Part shown: piece after piece, positions 22,800 through 35,530 of the stretch
Position numbering within the stretch: the stretch's first letter is position 1
How the letters are laid out: each line of letters opens with the position of its first letter
From: Callaeas wilsoni
Taxonomy: Eukaryota > Chordata > Aves > Passeriformes > Callaeidae
Reading direction: 5' to 3'
Length of the DNA stretch: 64,000 nucleotides
Assembly (NCBI GenBank): GCA_013398955.1
Contig: VWPU01001326.1
Span: 1-64,000 of the forward strand
The notes under the pieces: model-generated
The model's input: the letters and a program-made list of their open reading frames with translations, nothing else
Told to the model about the DNA's origin: nothing
Database searches by the model: none
Position numbers and translations under genes: made by a program

Positions 22800-25700
22800 T
22801 TTTACAGTCTGGACACTGGCAGTGGAATTCACCTCTGCTAACGATACATTACAGAGCATGAGGTTAGCAAAAACCATGCCTGAGACCATACTTCCCTCAG
22901 TCACCACTCCTTTTGCTCTGAAGGAGGTCTTTTGAACCCTTTCCTACTTATAAGAAATGCATTTCCTAACCTATCCATGCTTATCAATGCAGATCAGGGT
23001 ACAGTTTGTGTCTGTCACACCTCCATCCAAATTCATAAAGGTGTTTAGAGATCTTCTTGATAGCAAATACTCGGGTGGGTTGTCTCACTGTCCATCCATG
23101 TGGGTCACTGTGTATGAACGTGCTCGTTTTCCCACATAACCACTGAAGCCTCATTGCTGGCATTCACTTATGTTTGTACAAGAAGTCTGTGCTTTGTTCC
23201 TCAGAAACCTGGGGCAGATCAGGAACATGGATCAGGATCAGGTTTTCAGCTGGGTTTCTGAAATGAGGTGAAGAACGACTTTCTATAGAGTCTTCCTGCA
23301 TAATGTTGATGCATGTTGATATCCAGCCAGTTACAACCTATATCACTACTACTTGCTCGATCCTGTTTTTCAGGATGAACTTCATAATCTTAGCTCATGT
23401 CATATCTTCAGGAAAGATTATTTGTGACATTATAGTAATGCCACTGCTGGTTTTTGCTGTCTTTTGGTGTTTACCAGCACCAAACAATAGAGGTGGGGCA
23501 CCATAAACTGTTGAGGTTCTAAATGTCAAACCTCAGGATCTTGTTACAAAGAAGTTGAGACAGCAGATGGGTTATTCTGCAAGATATGATTAAGATGAAC
23601 ATGTTTATTACTTCCAAAATATTTTCTCTGTTTTATTTTAATATTTATGAAACTTTTCCTTAATTACATAATTTCTGTAAACTTACTTTTCTGTTAATGC
23701 CTCAACATGGCTGTGTGTAATTGGCATGTGATTAATATATCTAATGGAGTTTCGGTCTTGAATATGACTCCTTTGACATGCTTTCTGACTTTTTTCTGTT
23801 TGCTATTCATGTTGGCCACCTGAGACACTTGCTGGTTTGGTGTTTTTTTTGCATAACATTAATTTTTGTTTCATAGTTGATAGCATTATTATTTTATCAA
23901 ATAACCTGATAAATTGGTACAGCAAGACTGCAGCAGCAAAGCACTGATGCTTTCTAATGGTGCACTTTACCTCTGCTCTATTATTGCTGCCCATTTCATT
24001 ATTTGCAAGTTGATTACAGCTGCATTTCTCAGGGGCTATGAAATATTCAGCAGCCTGGACTAGCCTGGGGAGAATTGCAGTCTTTGCAGCTGAACACCTG
24101 CCCTCAAAGGCAAAGAAAAACCAAAAAGTTCTTGTGTGCACAAGTGATGGGGAAAATCCTTCTTTTCTTTAGCTTTCCCACAGCACCGACTCTAGGTACA
24201 TGCTAATTAAAAATTGCCACTTATGCTTGTTATTGGATGAGGGGAAGAATAAGAATAAATATACAGCTACTGCATTTCTGCTGTATTTGCCTGGCCACAG
24301 CAGAGAAGGCGAACAAATGTTGGTGTAATTGGTTGCCTGTGTGTCAGTGTGAGGTAGTTGATGTTCAGGGTGGGGCTGGGGGAAAAAAACCCTCTCTGTT
24401 GAGGGAAAAAAGGAACACTGCTGGTTATGTTCTCACACTGTGTCTCTCTGGGGGACTTGCCAGCAATGATTGACTGAAATGTGCAATATTTTACCAAGTA
24501 GGAAACAGATAAGATTTTTATAAACAGGATACTTCATCATTAAAGTAAAGAAACAATTGCTTTGACCTTGTCACTGAATGAGTAAGGCCAGCATTGTGAT
24601 AATTGAGAATGTAGCTAAGCAACAGTTCTCCAGGAGCATGCACTGCTTTATTTTTAGTAGAGTACACCAGCACGGTGGGGGAGCATGGGACACACACACA
24701 TGGGCATGAATGAGCAAAACAACTGGTTAATGATTACTAAAAAGAAAAAAAAAATTCTTTGTGCATGAAGTTTGAGTTGTAACATATGCTTATACCAATT
24801 TTAATTTGGATTTACATCAAAAGAAAGTAATTGAATCAATGTATCCTTCTGTGGTCTGAACAAGCAGATAGCCTGACAGTATCTCTGATTTCTTAAGCTG
24901 CTTTAGTAACTTGAATCTCTTCTGAAAATTAATGGTGTAGAAGAAATGGCATATTCCTTCAGAAATAGTCTGTTTTATATCTGTTTCTCCTTACTTTGAT
25001 GTTAATTATGTTTCCTAATCTTACAGGTTGGTATTGCTGAGCCTAATTTATTTATTGCTCTAATTTTGGTTTAAACCAGTCTTAAATACCCTAGTGAGCT
25101 AGTCTGCTACGAAGTTAACAGTGTAAGACCCTCTAAATCTGAAATAAATGTCCTGGGAATGGAACATACTTTCTTCTAGCTAAGTCAATTTGCAAACCAA
25201 GTTAGTTAATTTTTCATGTAGGCAGCGGGGAAAAAACAAAGTCCAAAGTTAGTAATTTCTATTATGTAGGCATTGCAGGACAAATTGCCACCATATGGCC
25301 CCTCTGTTATCCCATAAACAAAAGTATGTGTTCCAAGGCTGGTGCCAAGGGAGAATTTGCAATCTCTTTACCTCTCTCTGGTTCTGGTAAATCTCTCATC
25401 ACTGACCTGGATACTCTTTCTTTAGATATTAAACCAGTACAATTTCTAAGTAACAATGAGTTTCTACTTACCAAACCCAAGCAGTTACAGAAATCTCTCG
25501 GAAGATACTCTCACTGTATGAGTATAAATTACCCTAACTTTACATATAAGAGCCTTTAATTCTGATTTGGTCTATGAAATTTGTGTTATTGGCAACATTG
25601 CATAGGTGAGAGAATAAAAATGTCCTAATTCTCAGCCTAATTTTATCAAATCTTTAAAAGCCAAAAGATAGTTTACAGATAAAAATAATAAAAAGGAATT

Positions 25701-25911
25701 TAAAGACTGTATTAGTTACTCTTGAGTATTTTAAATATAGTAAGAAAGCCTTTTCCTAAGGTGCTTTTCTCTGGATATGATTTTAAATTTTATGAACCAG
25801 AGAATGTAATATATCACCATATTTTTAAACTGTGACATAACTGAATTTGGACTTGTGATTTTTTTGATTGGTTTTGGGGATTTTTTGGGTTGGTTTATTT
25901 GTTCTGCCTAG
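22800..25911. other. Intronic unique sequence, no gene recognised
   Basis: A/T-rich unique sequence with no recognised repeat or RNA gene. Small local duplications such as the ATGTTGAT pair at about 23302-23319 are visible. Short frames on both strands have no domain. The stretch around 24990-25260 is low in CpG and unique, with nothing diagnostic. Confidence 0.5.
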
Positions 25912-25971
25912 GAGGAAACGTTTGTCAATACGGTATCTCACTTGAACATCAAGCCCTGGAGAGACTGCAAG
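25912..25971 (+). other. Candidate 60-bp exon (strong acceptor and donor)
   Basis: A long T-rich tract ends in TTGTTCTGCCTAG (to 25911), and the block closes with GCAAG then GTAATT at 25972. The length is a multiple of three, and two of the three frames are open: phase 0-0 gives 20 codons starting Glu-Glu-Thr-Phe, and phase 1-1 is also open through to the donor. There is no ATG inside, so if it is coding it must join to an upstream start. No homologue is recognised. It could be an alternative cassette exon, an lncRNA exon or a decoy. Confidence 0.25.
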
Positions 25972-28900
25972 GTAATTGTTTATACAACTGCCTTCTGTTT
26001 TCTGTGGGGGTCAGCTTGGCTTTAACTCATTTTCTGAAGACCTCTGTAATTTATGAAGTGCCAGTGCTAAGCAACTAAGCTGGTTAGCAGCAATGTTACA
26101 AGTAGCTTTTACAGAAACTGTTGCTTACAGCGTCGGGATCCATGGTGAGCTGTGTGAGATTGCCTGTGTTTGTGTATAAAACAAAGATGTGATACGTTTT
26201 GAAAATGCGCTTCTTGTTTTTGTGTCTTAAGAAGAAACAGTACCAGTCCCAGGTGAAAGGTAAAATCTGCTGAGTGTGGGTTTGTGTGTGGTCGTTCAAA
26301 AAGTTGTTCCTTACCCCTCATTGTCCCAGTCTTTTAGCTGGTTTTCTTCCTGGAGCTGCGTGCGAGGCATCACGTGTCCTGCAGTGCTGGCACAGGCTTT
26401 CCTGCCCCAGGAAGGTGGCTTTGGTCAGTGTAAATGTTGTGGTCGAGCAAAGCGATGACCACCCCATCGAAATCACATTCTTAGCTCACTTTGCCAAGTT
26501 GATAAAAGCTGTTTCTGCTGTTGCTGTTGTGGTAGATGCTGCAGATCTATGCATCAATTTGCTCGTCTCAAAGCCTGTTTGAAAGCACAGCTAGTGAGGT
26601 CACCATGAGTGTGGGCAGCAACTGAACAAAATAGACTGCTGGGGGTTCATCTTTCATGTTCAAGTTACAAAGCTCTCCCACTGCGCTGGGTGCAGAGAAG
26701 AATATTGTAGTTAGGAAGTTGGCGTGGGCATGCAGTCTGCAGAGCAGAGCTGGTACCTCTGCACGGAGACCAACAATACCCAGCCTTCAGGAGGCAGGCT
26801 GGTGCTGCTTACATTCATTTACTGGAGGAATGATGAGATTTGAGCAACACCAAATTTATATTGGGTTGCTTTATCTTAAATAATGTCTCCCAATGCCTGG
26901 AAAAAGGTAAATTTCAAGCACTGAAGTTCATTTTAATTCCAAGTGTCCCAGCCCTTGCTGGGTGGCTGTTACTAGTAAGTGACGATATGGTACCAGATTG
27001 GACTTGAGTTGATTGGATGTAATGCACACACTGTGCCTGAGCTGACAAATACTGGGAAGATTTCAAGTCCCTTTCTTAGCACAGTAAAAGCCTTAAACTT
27101 TACAAGGAATCAGTGCTTTGCTACTGCATACCAAGCAGGTGGTCTTCACTTAATGCATATTGATAGTACTGCAAACAAAATCTTTCAGGGTAACCCCACA
27201 GTGCTAACTGACCTGCTGCATGTTCCTAGCTTTTCCTAAAGGAAAGTCAGATTGTTCAGACAAGCTTAACGTTTTTAACCCTAGACAGGTTTAACTTTTC
27301 CTTTGCAAAATGGAGTGCACTTCTCTGATAACATACTTGATTACCGTAACTTGTCTGACCAGGTGCATCCTAAGCTACAGTGACTGGTTGTGTGAGTTTG
27401 TGTGAATACTCTGAGTCCCTCTCTGTCTCTTTTTGTTACCTCTGTGTAGGACAGAGATGCTTCAGTTCCAGATTTTGAGCTCATGAGAAAGACATAGATA
27501 TAAATAAATACAACATAAATATGGTTCATAGAATCATTGCTTCTTAGGAATAGTTGTCTTTAAAATGAACATAGAAATCCATGAGCTTGTACAGACACCT
27601 TAGAGATAAAATTAATGTAAAATCCATTCATTACCACTCATGGTTCTGGTGCCTTACCTCCTGGAAGCTAGGGGTCTGCGATAGTTGCCTTTAAATCTGT
27701 CAAAGATGAAGCATTTTACTTCTGAACTCTCATTTTCTGTGAAAGATACTCAGATCAGGAAATGAAAAATGTCTGAAAGCTGAGGGTTTTCTCTTTCTCT
27801 TCTCTGTTGAGTAGCTGATCATTTTGCAAATTCTGTTTGCAATAAAAATGCGTTGATGACTCTGAAGCGTGTCTGACGGACATGCATAATCTGAACTCTT
27901 GCACAGGAAATCAGAACTTGTGAACAGATATTATCATGCCATGTAATCCTCCATCAGCATTAGACAGCAACACAGTGCCATCTGAGGGCAAGTGTAGGTC
28001 CAGAGCATTATCATTTCAGTTAAAAGCTGGGAACCTTAGCGCTAAAAAAAAGTTTTATTTGGGTTCTAGGGTCTTTCAGAAATCTGGATGTACTTCTCTG
28101 ATTTATAGTACAGCCCGAAACAGCTGTTTGGCTGTGAGTGAGGCTGGAAGGTGAGGACAGGATACCTTTTCAACCAACTGTGTTGGTGGTGAAATACTAT
28201 CAATCTTTAGCCTGGCAGATTTTGGGCTGTGTAAAAAAAACAAATGACCCCTCCATGGGTCAGTTGATGGGTATGGTTTAGAGTACCTTCAGATGGAGGT
28301 GGAGAAGGCAAGTGTGACAGGTGATAAAGGAGGTTGCTGAAGTGAGGACTTTGAAGTGAGGTTCAGCCAGTCAGGAACCACATCTCCAGGCACTGCATGC
28401 ACAGGCAGGTCTGGTGTTTCACTGAGAGGTTCCTCCCTGAGGTTCCTGTGGCTTTCAAAGGCAACATGGAGAGGTTACAGCCAGTGTCACTTTTAGGAAG
28501 CTTAATTATTCCTTTAAATAGCATTGAAAGGATAAGAATGTTCAAGTTGAGTAGTCATGAGTCAAGTGTCCAAGGTCAAGTGGTCCTGTCTCCTGGGGGC
28601 TGGCAGAAATGCATGTTGTGGAGTAATTTTTTTAGAAGCATAGGAATGGCTTCTAACACAGCTACACTGTCGTAGGTGGGGCGAGGGACATGTGAGGGGT
28701 GAAGAGCAGGGTGGGAGTCTCTTGGGTGGGTCTCTATAGCAGGACAGCAGAGGTGTTGGCAGGTCATCCCCCGTAACTTACATCTTGCAAAGAACATGCA
28801 AGACTGGTTCGTTTCACATTTGTGGTGGCCTCGGCTGGGCATCACACTGGTCTGCCCATGTTCCCAGTGGCTCTGCTCTGGGTTGTCTGGCCTGGTGTTG

Positions 28901-30188
28901 GCATGGCAGACGTCCAAGGCCAGTGGCTGAAGGAAAATGTGTGAGCCAGGTGCCAGCTGGAGAGAGCTTGCTGGCATGGGAGCGCTGCCAGGGACCTGGT
29001 CGTGGCCCTTGCCATAAAGGCAGCAAGAAGGGGTGAAGGGGCGCTTCTCTGAGTGACTTTGCACAGGATACATGGTTTGGTGCTTACAGCTGACAGCTTG
29101 CCTGTGTTGGAAATTGCTGTTCTGCTTTTGGTTTCCTTTCTGGCTGTTTTGCACCGGGGATTGGGCTTTGTAGGTATTCAGAATCAATAGAAATCCATAG
29201 AAGCGTCAGCCTCAGCCTTCTCCTTTTTGCCTGTGTGGGTTTTGAGGAGTGGGTGTGGGGGTTTTTTGTTTGTTAATGGACTTTTTTTAGGCTGAGTTTG
29301 TTCAGGAGGCTTTTGTTTGCTCCATTTTTTTTTTTTTTTTTTCCGTAGACGTCACCTCTTCTTGTCTTTATCATTTCACTTTCTTTGAGTTGGCAAAAGC
29401 ATTTTCTCTCAGTATTGATGTTAATGGGCTCCACCATGTTGGCTGGTGTCAGCCTCAAGATACCTTGTGCCTCCGCCACCATCAGTAGTAGCTCCTGCAT
29501 GTCCGCAGGTTTCTTTGCTCAAGATGTCAGGTTTTCCCTCTGCTTTCTTTAGGTTGCCCTTCCAGATGGCAGGCTCTCCTGCAGGAGGAAGCACCCCCAG
29601 GCAAGGGCACTCAGCTGCAGTTCCTCAGTCTGAAAGGGTCATAAATACATGAAGTTTGTGCTTTTCATTATACTGAACGTAACAGGAGGAGCCGCCTTGT
29701 CAGCAAGCTCCCATGGGGAGAATCTGCACTAAAAGGTTTGCATAACAGCAGGGGGGTGAAAAAAACCCTTTTGAGAGCAATGTCCCTGAGCTGAATGTTG
29801 GTGACTTGGAGTTAGGGGTCTCAGAGGTCGTCCATGGGTCTGACTGCAACTTGCTAGCTTGTCTTTACCTCTTTGTTTTTGCTGTTTGTCTGGCCGTGCT
29901 GCTAAACCTGGGGTGCCTGTGTCTTTCATGAGGGCTCCTGGGAGCACTGGCAGCTTGTCCCTTGTCCCAAAATAACCTATCCATCTCCTCATCATTTTCC
30001 AGCATGAGATCTATGCTTTCAAGGCACATGGTGGGAAGGCAACGTTCTTGAGGAGGTGAGGATGGGTCAGACTTCAGCCCCACTGGCCATCAGCGAGCTG
30101 GGAGGGGCAGTGATGTGCTGTGCTGTCAGCAGGGGCTGAGTGCTGCTGCCTGGCACAGCTGGAGCTTTCCTGGTGATGAAGGACATGT
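25972..30188. other. Intronic unique sequence, no gene recognised
   Basis: Unique sequence with several moderately GC-rich patches (about 26320-26580, 28660-29060, 29560-29990). The longest frame of the whole window lies here on the minus strand (about 28576-29187, 203 codons if a TTG start is allowed; the first ATG is much further in), but it shows no domain and overlaps open frames on the opposite strand. An 18-T run occupies 29325-29342. A CATAGAATCATT motif at about 27527 recalls the reversed CR1 terminus, but the sequence around it does not match CR1. Confidence 0.5.
29325..29342 (+). repeat. Poly-T tract (T18)
   Basis: Eighteen consecutive T residues. If this were the tail of a minus-strand retroposon, its body should lie to the right, but I recognise none there, so it is called a simple homopolymer. 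Confidence 0.9.
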
Positions 30189-30210
30189 GGAAGGAAGGAA
30201 GGAAGGAAGG
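30189..30210 (+). repeat. (GGAA)n microsatellite
   Basis: Five GGAA units plus GG, perfect. It is a purine-only tetranucleotide repeat. GGAA arrays are clusters of ETS-factor core sites, although five units is a short array. Confidence 0.95.
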
Positions 30211-33200
30211 AGCTGTCGGAGTCAAGCTTGCCCACCTTCAACAAGCTGTGGGAGAGCACGTGAGCAGCAGTTCCTACAATGCTGCTCGCGATATGGTACA
30301 GTTAACATGACCGGCCCTTCTCGGGCATAATGCAAAGGAATTTGGGAACTGCCCCACGACAGGAGTTAGGCCTGTTTGTTTAGACAGGTCCTGTAGAAGT
30401 GGAGTGATTCAAATATTCCTGTGACGGGTTTGCATCTGGGCATGGTGGGGGACTGAACCAGGAGCTGTGCTGACTGCAAAAATAGGCTTACGTTGCAGGA
30501 ATGACTAAGACGATTACAGAGCTGCATGAATGATTAATTTACCCTGCTTTTGTTTCACTTTTGATCCTGGGTCCTCAGGAAAAAAAAAAAAGGCGATTTT
30601 GGAAGATGTTTTTAAAATAACAAACAAGTCAGTTATAATAACAGCTTTACCACGCAGATGTGCACCAGCACCACTCCAAGAGGAACAGAATAAAAAATCA
30701 CTTGCTACCATTTTTCTGTAGCATGAATATTTGAAATTTGTCGACAAATAATCACCAAATACTTTGCAATCAGAACATTTATTCACATTTTAGGAGACCA
30801 ATATTATTAATCTTCAAATAGGATACAGTGATATAGTGGTAGTCCTTTCTTAATACCCTCTTTTAAGCTCAGTGTAGAAAGAATTTGTTTTGTTATTAAA
30901 ATTACTCCACATATTTGAGACAGACTTCAGCTGAACAACTGCCTAATATGAGCTAGACACATATTGATTTTTTTGTCTTAGCCCAACGTTTCCCCTGGGC
31001 ATCATATTATTTATTCATAAAGCAGAAATGATGTCTGACAGGCAGTTAGAGGGGTGTAGAGCTGTAGTCCAGAAACAATGTGAAAAGCTTTGCAAGGACC
31101 CCAAGAAATCAATGTGCTGATGCTAAAGAGCAGCCTTTTAATTCTGAGCACACATTCTTGCAATCATTTAGTGTGGAACAAGAAATTTAAATAACAAATA
31201 GTTACTATTAAGACTGCAGGCCTGAATTTTCATTCATCTTTATTGCAATTATCCAAGCCAAGGTGGAGTAGGTACTGAAGGCAGCTAGCCAAGCCCAGAC
31301 ACTTCTTAGCCGTAACACAGGCTTGCTGCTCTAGCCCCGATTTGCACATTTGTATGTAAATTTCTGTTGGAAGTAAGATATTTCTATCAATAAAGATTTA
31401 GAACCCCAACATTGTTCAGAGAGGCAAGACATTCCTAAAATGCGAATGATTCATCACCACTTACTCTAATTGAGTGTTAGACTGATGTCTGTACAGCAGA
31501 GTAAAATAATAAATAGCTGGTATTTTTAGAATGCAAGTTGAAATATTTTGATGAGTTAGTCATTGTGATAGACTGGTTTAAAAAAAAAATCAGGCCAAAT
31601 GAGATTTGTTCTGGTTTTGTTCATTCAAAACTAGATCACAGCATACTATCAAGCAGTATTTGCTGGTGGGAGATATATTTTATTTCCAATAATGTTTTTC
31701 CTACTGAAAAAAAAAAATCAAACTATGAGGTAATCTTAGGAAAATTTGAATCTGACCTTATACCTCTCCCAGTAAGATAAATAACTACTGAAGTATTACA
31801 TTTGAAATGTGATGAACGTCTAAACATCTGGCACAATCAGGCCACTATGGAATTTGTTTCTTGTTCTTTAAAACACAGATAATGCAGTCAAAAAATAGCA
31901 TGTCATCGTGTAATTAAATATTTCATCTTGATGTATAAGCACAAGGGAGCTGAACTAAATTCATTCTGGCATTTCTTGGCTTTCTAGGACTTGACTTTGA
32001 ACCTTTTTCTTCTTTGATATATATTGAATTGGGAATTTCAGAATTTGCTTTGCATATTTTGAGGGGGGAGGGGAAATGTAAGAAAATAATTCATTTCTAC
32101 TCTATAGACATCAAAATTATTGTCGTTCTCTTTGTTAGTAAGAAGGTTGTGTTACTTACAGTGAAACCGAGACACACGTTAACCATGTGAAGCTAAGTTT
32201 ACATGTATTCCTTAAGGTGGTCTGCAGAACACCTTATAGTTGTTTTCCCCAGGGAAGGCTTTGACCTCTTCAATCATGAAGAATCACAATAAATCCAATT
32301 TTAAATCACTCAACTGGGACAGCATAATCTGTGTCCATCCACAGCAAGTATGAGTGCCTGAAACATGCATACATTTGTATTTGTTCCCTGGGAAATAGTA
32401 TGGTTTTGAAAAGAAGGGAAAAGTGGTATCTTCTAGAAAATCAAATGCATGAACTTTCACATAGAGTGTTCTGACATATAATGACATTGGAAAAGCACTA
32501 CAGTGTTTTACTATGTCTGTCTTTCACAAATTTGAAAACCTAATTTCAGTTGACTCAATCTGAAGAAAGTGTAGCAAACCCAGCATTTTTCTGGGCTGTT
32601 GTACGCATTGCAATGGGCATATTTTTAATGCTTGCTATCTGATGAGAACATGAAGTCATAAGAGTACTTAATTTCCCCAAAATGGATGCATTTTTATTTG
32701 CTCTTGCCAGTACTTTTGAATGCTACCAATAACTTGGAAGAGTTGCTGTGTATTTACAAATAGGTTTTAAATAACAAATTTACAGCATAGCATTACAGGT
32801 GACAGTGACTTTTATGTCACTTTTCCAAACTATTAAACTACAGCTGTAATAATAATTCTTTTAATCCGTTTGGATAGCTGATAGCCATTCAGTTAATGAG
32901 GATTGTTCATCAAAAGCTCAACTGCATTTCTCTGCCTGTCTGATCTCTTTTCTTAATTTAGTCCTGTCCTTACTATTGTCAGGAACGTAACTCTTGGCTT
33001 GTGACAGCAGAAGAGTACCCACCCCAGATAAAGCACTAAAACACGAATATATGCATTTTCTGCTTCACCAGCCTGGAGTGCTCTTCAGGACACTCAGGCA
33101 GAGGATGTGTGCACCAGAGCTGTTCGCCCAAGATCCAGCTCTAGTCAGTGCAGGGAAGTGGCTACTCTTAGGACATGGTTCATTAAACGTGTTTTGCAGG

Positions 33201-34392
33201 CTTATTTTATTGTACAGTGAGTTGTGTCTTACAAAAACCTTACAGGATGCTGCAGTCTGAGTGTAAGGACCCAGTTGTGGGGTGACATTCAGTTTCAGGC
33301 TGTGACACATACGCTGAGTTCCTTTCTGAGCAGCTGGGTCTTCATGTGAGCACAGCATCTCCCTTGGAGTCACTGGGGATGTCATCCCTGTGTCCGGTGG
33401 AGCCTGGAAAGCTCTGCTGGTCTCCCTGAGCCAGGCTCTGCTTGGTGGAATCCCTCCCTGGGTGAAAGACTGGGCTGAACATGGCACAGTATTGCTGTTA
33501 ACAGGACGCTGGGACTCCAACTGGTGTCCTTTTCCAATGCATAGGGATTTGTGACAGTGACACATGGCTAGCTACTATGTTACGTCCTGGCTTTCTTTCC
33601 GCTGCTGATTCTTACTAGTTTTTAAAGGACACAGTGAAGAGCACTAAGCAAAGTAATCAAGGATAGTCCACATTTTTGACAGGCATTTTGTTGTTAAGGT
33701 TTGCATGAATACAGTGCAGTACAGCAAAAATAATTTTCTTAACTTTGTGATATTGTTGTGTTCCTAAAATTGCTTTCTTCTGATGCTTTGCTGGAACCTT
33801 TGATGGAAAGTGGTTGTTTTGTAAACCACTGTTAAAAATATCTTGTATGGGAAGATGATATATGTTGCCATTTTCTATTTTTTACCTTCTTGTTTCAGTA
33901 ATTTACCTAATGTGACAATAATTTACCTAATGTCAGCATATCTTTGGTAAAACACCTAGCCTAACCAAACAAACAGATATTTTCAGAGGCTTAGTAAGAG
34001 GATGACAAACACTAGTCCATCTCATGGATCAGTTGGATACTATCATCTGCTGAGAGGCAAATGTGTTTTAAGACCAAGGTTTGCTACTGAGCTCAAACAG
34101 GCCCCTTAGCCACTGCTCTTTTAACTTGGCAAATGGCTGAGCTAAGGAGGTGACAGAGAAAATACTACCTTAAATATTTTCTAACAGAATTAAATAGCAA
34201 GTACATTTGTAAATCAGTTTATAGAAGACCAAATTAGTTATGGAACGCAGAAGTTTCCAACTGTTGCATATAGGTATTTTAGGAGTCATTAGAAGATAGT
34301 AACTCCTTATAGCAACCAACATAGTTAATGATGTCCTGATCTTAAAAAATGTACCATGAAAGTTGTTGAATAAGGTGTTCTTCTTCCTCCAG
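30211..34392. other. A/T-rich intronic sequence, possible conserved non-coding DNA
   Basis: Unique, A/T-rich, very CpG-poor DNA with many TAAT, TTTGCAT- and AATTA-type words, notably at 30720-31500 and 31840-32120. This texture is typical of conserved developmental enhancers but is not proof. A 20-bp tandem duplication lies at 33899-33933. A minus-strand frame of 166 codons (33065-33565) has no recognisable domain. No repeat family was seen. Confidence 0.45.
33899..33933 (+). repeat. Short tandem duplication (15-bp core, 20-bp period)
   Basis: The 15-mer TAATTTACCTAATGT occurs at 33899-33913 and again at 33919-33933. This looks like a recent slippage-type duplication in unique sequence. Confidence 0.9.
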
Positions 34393-34548
34393 AGACGTCT
34401 GTGACTGAGACATGTTTAGGAGCCAGCCCTAGGGATGCCTGTAGCCATGAAGCAACGCCAATTCTTCAGTCCACTGTCAAGCATGGTCCGCATATAGCTT
34501 GTGTAACTTTTACCTTGTTCAAACCTGCTGTTGAAAGAAATTTTTCTT
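34393..34548 (+). other. Candidate 156-bp exon (strong acceptor, imperfect donor)
   Basis: A CT-rich acceptor (TTCTTCTTCCTCCAG, to 34392) precedes a block that stays open in one frame for all 156 bases and ends at a perfect GTGAGT (34549), though the last exon base is T instead of the preferred G. The frame enters and leaves in phase 1. The predicted 52-residue peptide has three cysteines and no known motif. Chance cannot be excluded. Confidence 0.15.
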
Positions 34549-35065
34549 GTGAGTGTTTCTCTAATATTCATGTATTTCTCTCATAATAATGGTAGAAAGA
34601 AGCAGTCTGACTTCATATCCAAAGCCCTTCTGATCCATCCATCCACACAGCCCTCCAGTTCATTTGCAATACCAGCTTTGTCACTGACCTGCTGTGTATT
34701 CAAAACAGCATCTGCAGGCTTTATTCATTGCTGTACTGAAGTTAAGGATGAGCTGTGGACAGACATCAACACACTTAACCTCATTTTCTCCTTTTAAATC
34801 CCTTCTTAGAGTCTCCTCTGCCATAATCCCTGCATTAGGAAAAAAAAAAAAAAAAAGTAGGTTAGTGATGCGTTACAGCCACTGCCTCTTGTGTTGACTG
34901 ATGTGGTCTCTTTTTTTCCTCTTACTTCCTTGTCAACAATCCGTATCCACATGTTGGACATTTTTTTTAATGTTTAAATGTGGCTTTCCAGGTGAGAATT
35001 AGCTTTTTTTTTCTCGCTGAGCACAGCCCCCGTGTGCTTCTACCCTGCCTGGGACTGCTAGATGA
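34549..35065. other. Intronic sequence with poly-A tract
   Basis: Unique sequence. It holds a 17-A run at 34840-34856 and T-rich stretches around 34960-35010 next to the CR1 copy. No gene is seen. Confidence 0.5.
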
Positions 35066-35530
35066 GATCCCCAGCACAAGGGCCACCAAGTTGATTAGGG
35101 AGATGAAGCACCCTTCCTAGGAGGAGAAACTGAGAGAATTGGGATTGTTCAGCCTGTAAAAGAGAAGGCTTCAGGGTGACTTAATTGTGGCCTTCCAGTA
35201 CCTTAAGGGAGCCTGCAAAAAAGATGCAGAAGGATTTTTTTACAAGAGCGTGTAGTGGCAGGACAAGGAGGAATGGCTTCAAACTGGAAGAGAGTAGGTT
35301 TAGATTAGATATCAGGAAAAAATTCTTTACTGTGAGGGTGAGACACTGAAATAGGCTGCCCAGAGAAGTTGTGGATGCCCCATCCCTGGAAGTGTCCCAG
35401 GCCATGTTGGATGGGACTCTGAGAAGCCTGGTGGAGCAACAGGTGTCCCCGCCCATGGCAGGGGGTTGGAACTAGATAATTTTTAAGGTCCCTTCCAACC
35501 CAGGCCATTCTATCATTCTATGATTCCATG
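35066..35530 (+). mobile_element. CR1 LINE, 3' part (best preserved copy)
   Basis: This is the clearest CR1 in the window, in + orientation and 5'-truncated. It follows the CR1 3' consensus almost without gaps, from a GGCCACCAAG...GATTAGG segment (about 35081) through TTGTTCAGCCTG (about 35145), AGATATCAGGAAAAAATTCTTTACTGTGAGGG-like sequence (about 35308), GAAGTTGTGGATGCCCCATC (about 35365) and GGTCCCTTCCAACCCAGGCC (about 35488), to the diagnostic terminal repeat ATTCTATCATTCTATGATTCC (35510-35527). Small indels remove the coding frame. Its lower divergence suggests it inserted later than the other two copies. Confidence 0.96.

Noticed and set aside
26274..26582. + strand frame rich in Val/Ala, considered as a processed pseudogene
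   Set aside because: I could not match it to any protein, it has no poly-A tail or flanking duplication, and the opposite strand is also partly open.
27525..27545. CATAGAATCATT motif resembling a reversed CR1 3' end
   Set aside because: The following sequence does not match the CR1 3' region, so the short word alone is not enough.
28576..29187. Longest frame of the window, 203 codons on the minus strand
   Set aside because: It needs a non-ATG start, overlaps open frames on the other strand, has no domain or splice context, and lies in a GC-richer patch where stops are rarer.
33065..33565. 166-codon minus-strand frame
   Set aside because: No recognisable domain, no promoter or splice signals, and low-complexity Ser/Thr/Pro composition typical of chance frames.
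34840..34856. Poly-A run as the tail of a retroposed gene or SINE
   Set aside because: The upstream sequence shows no recognised retroposon and no flanking direct repeats were seen.
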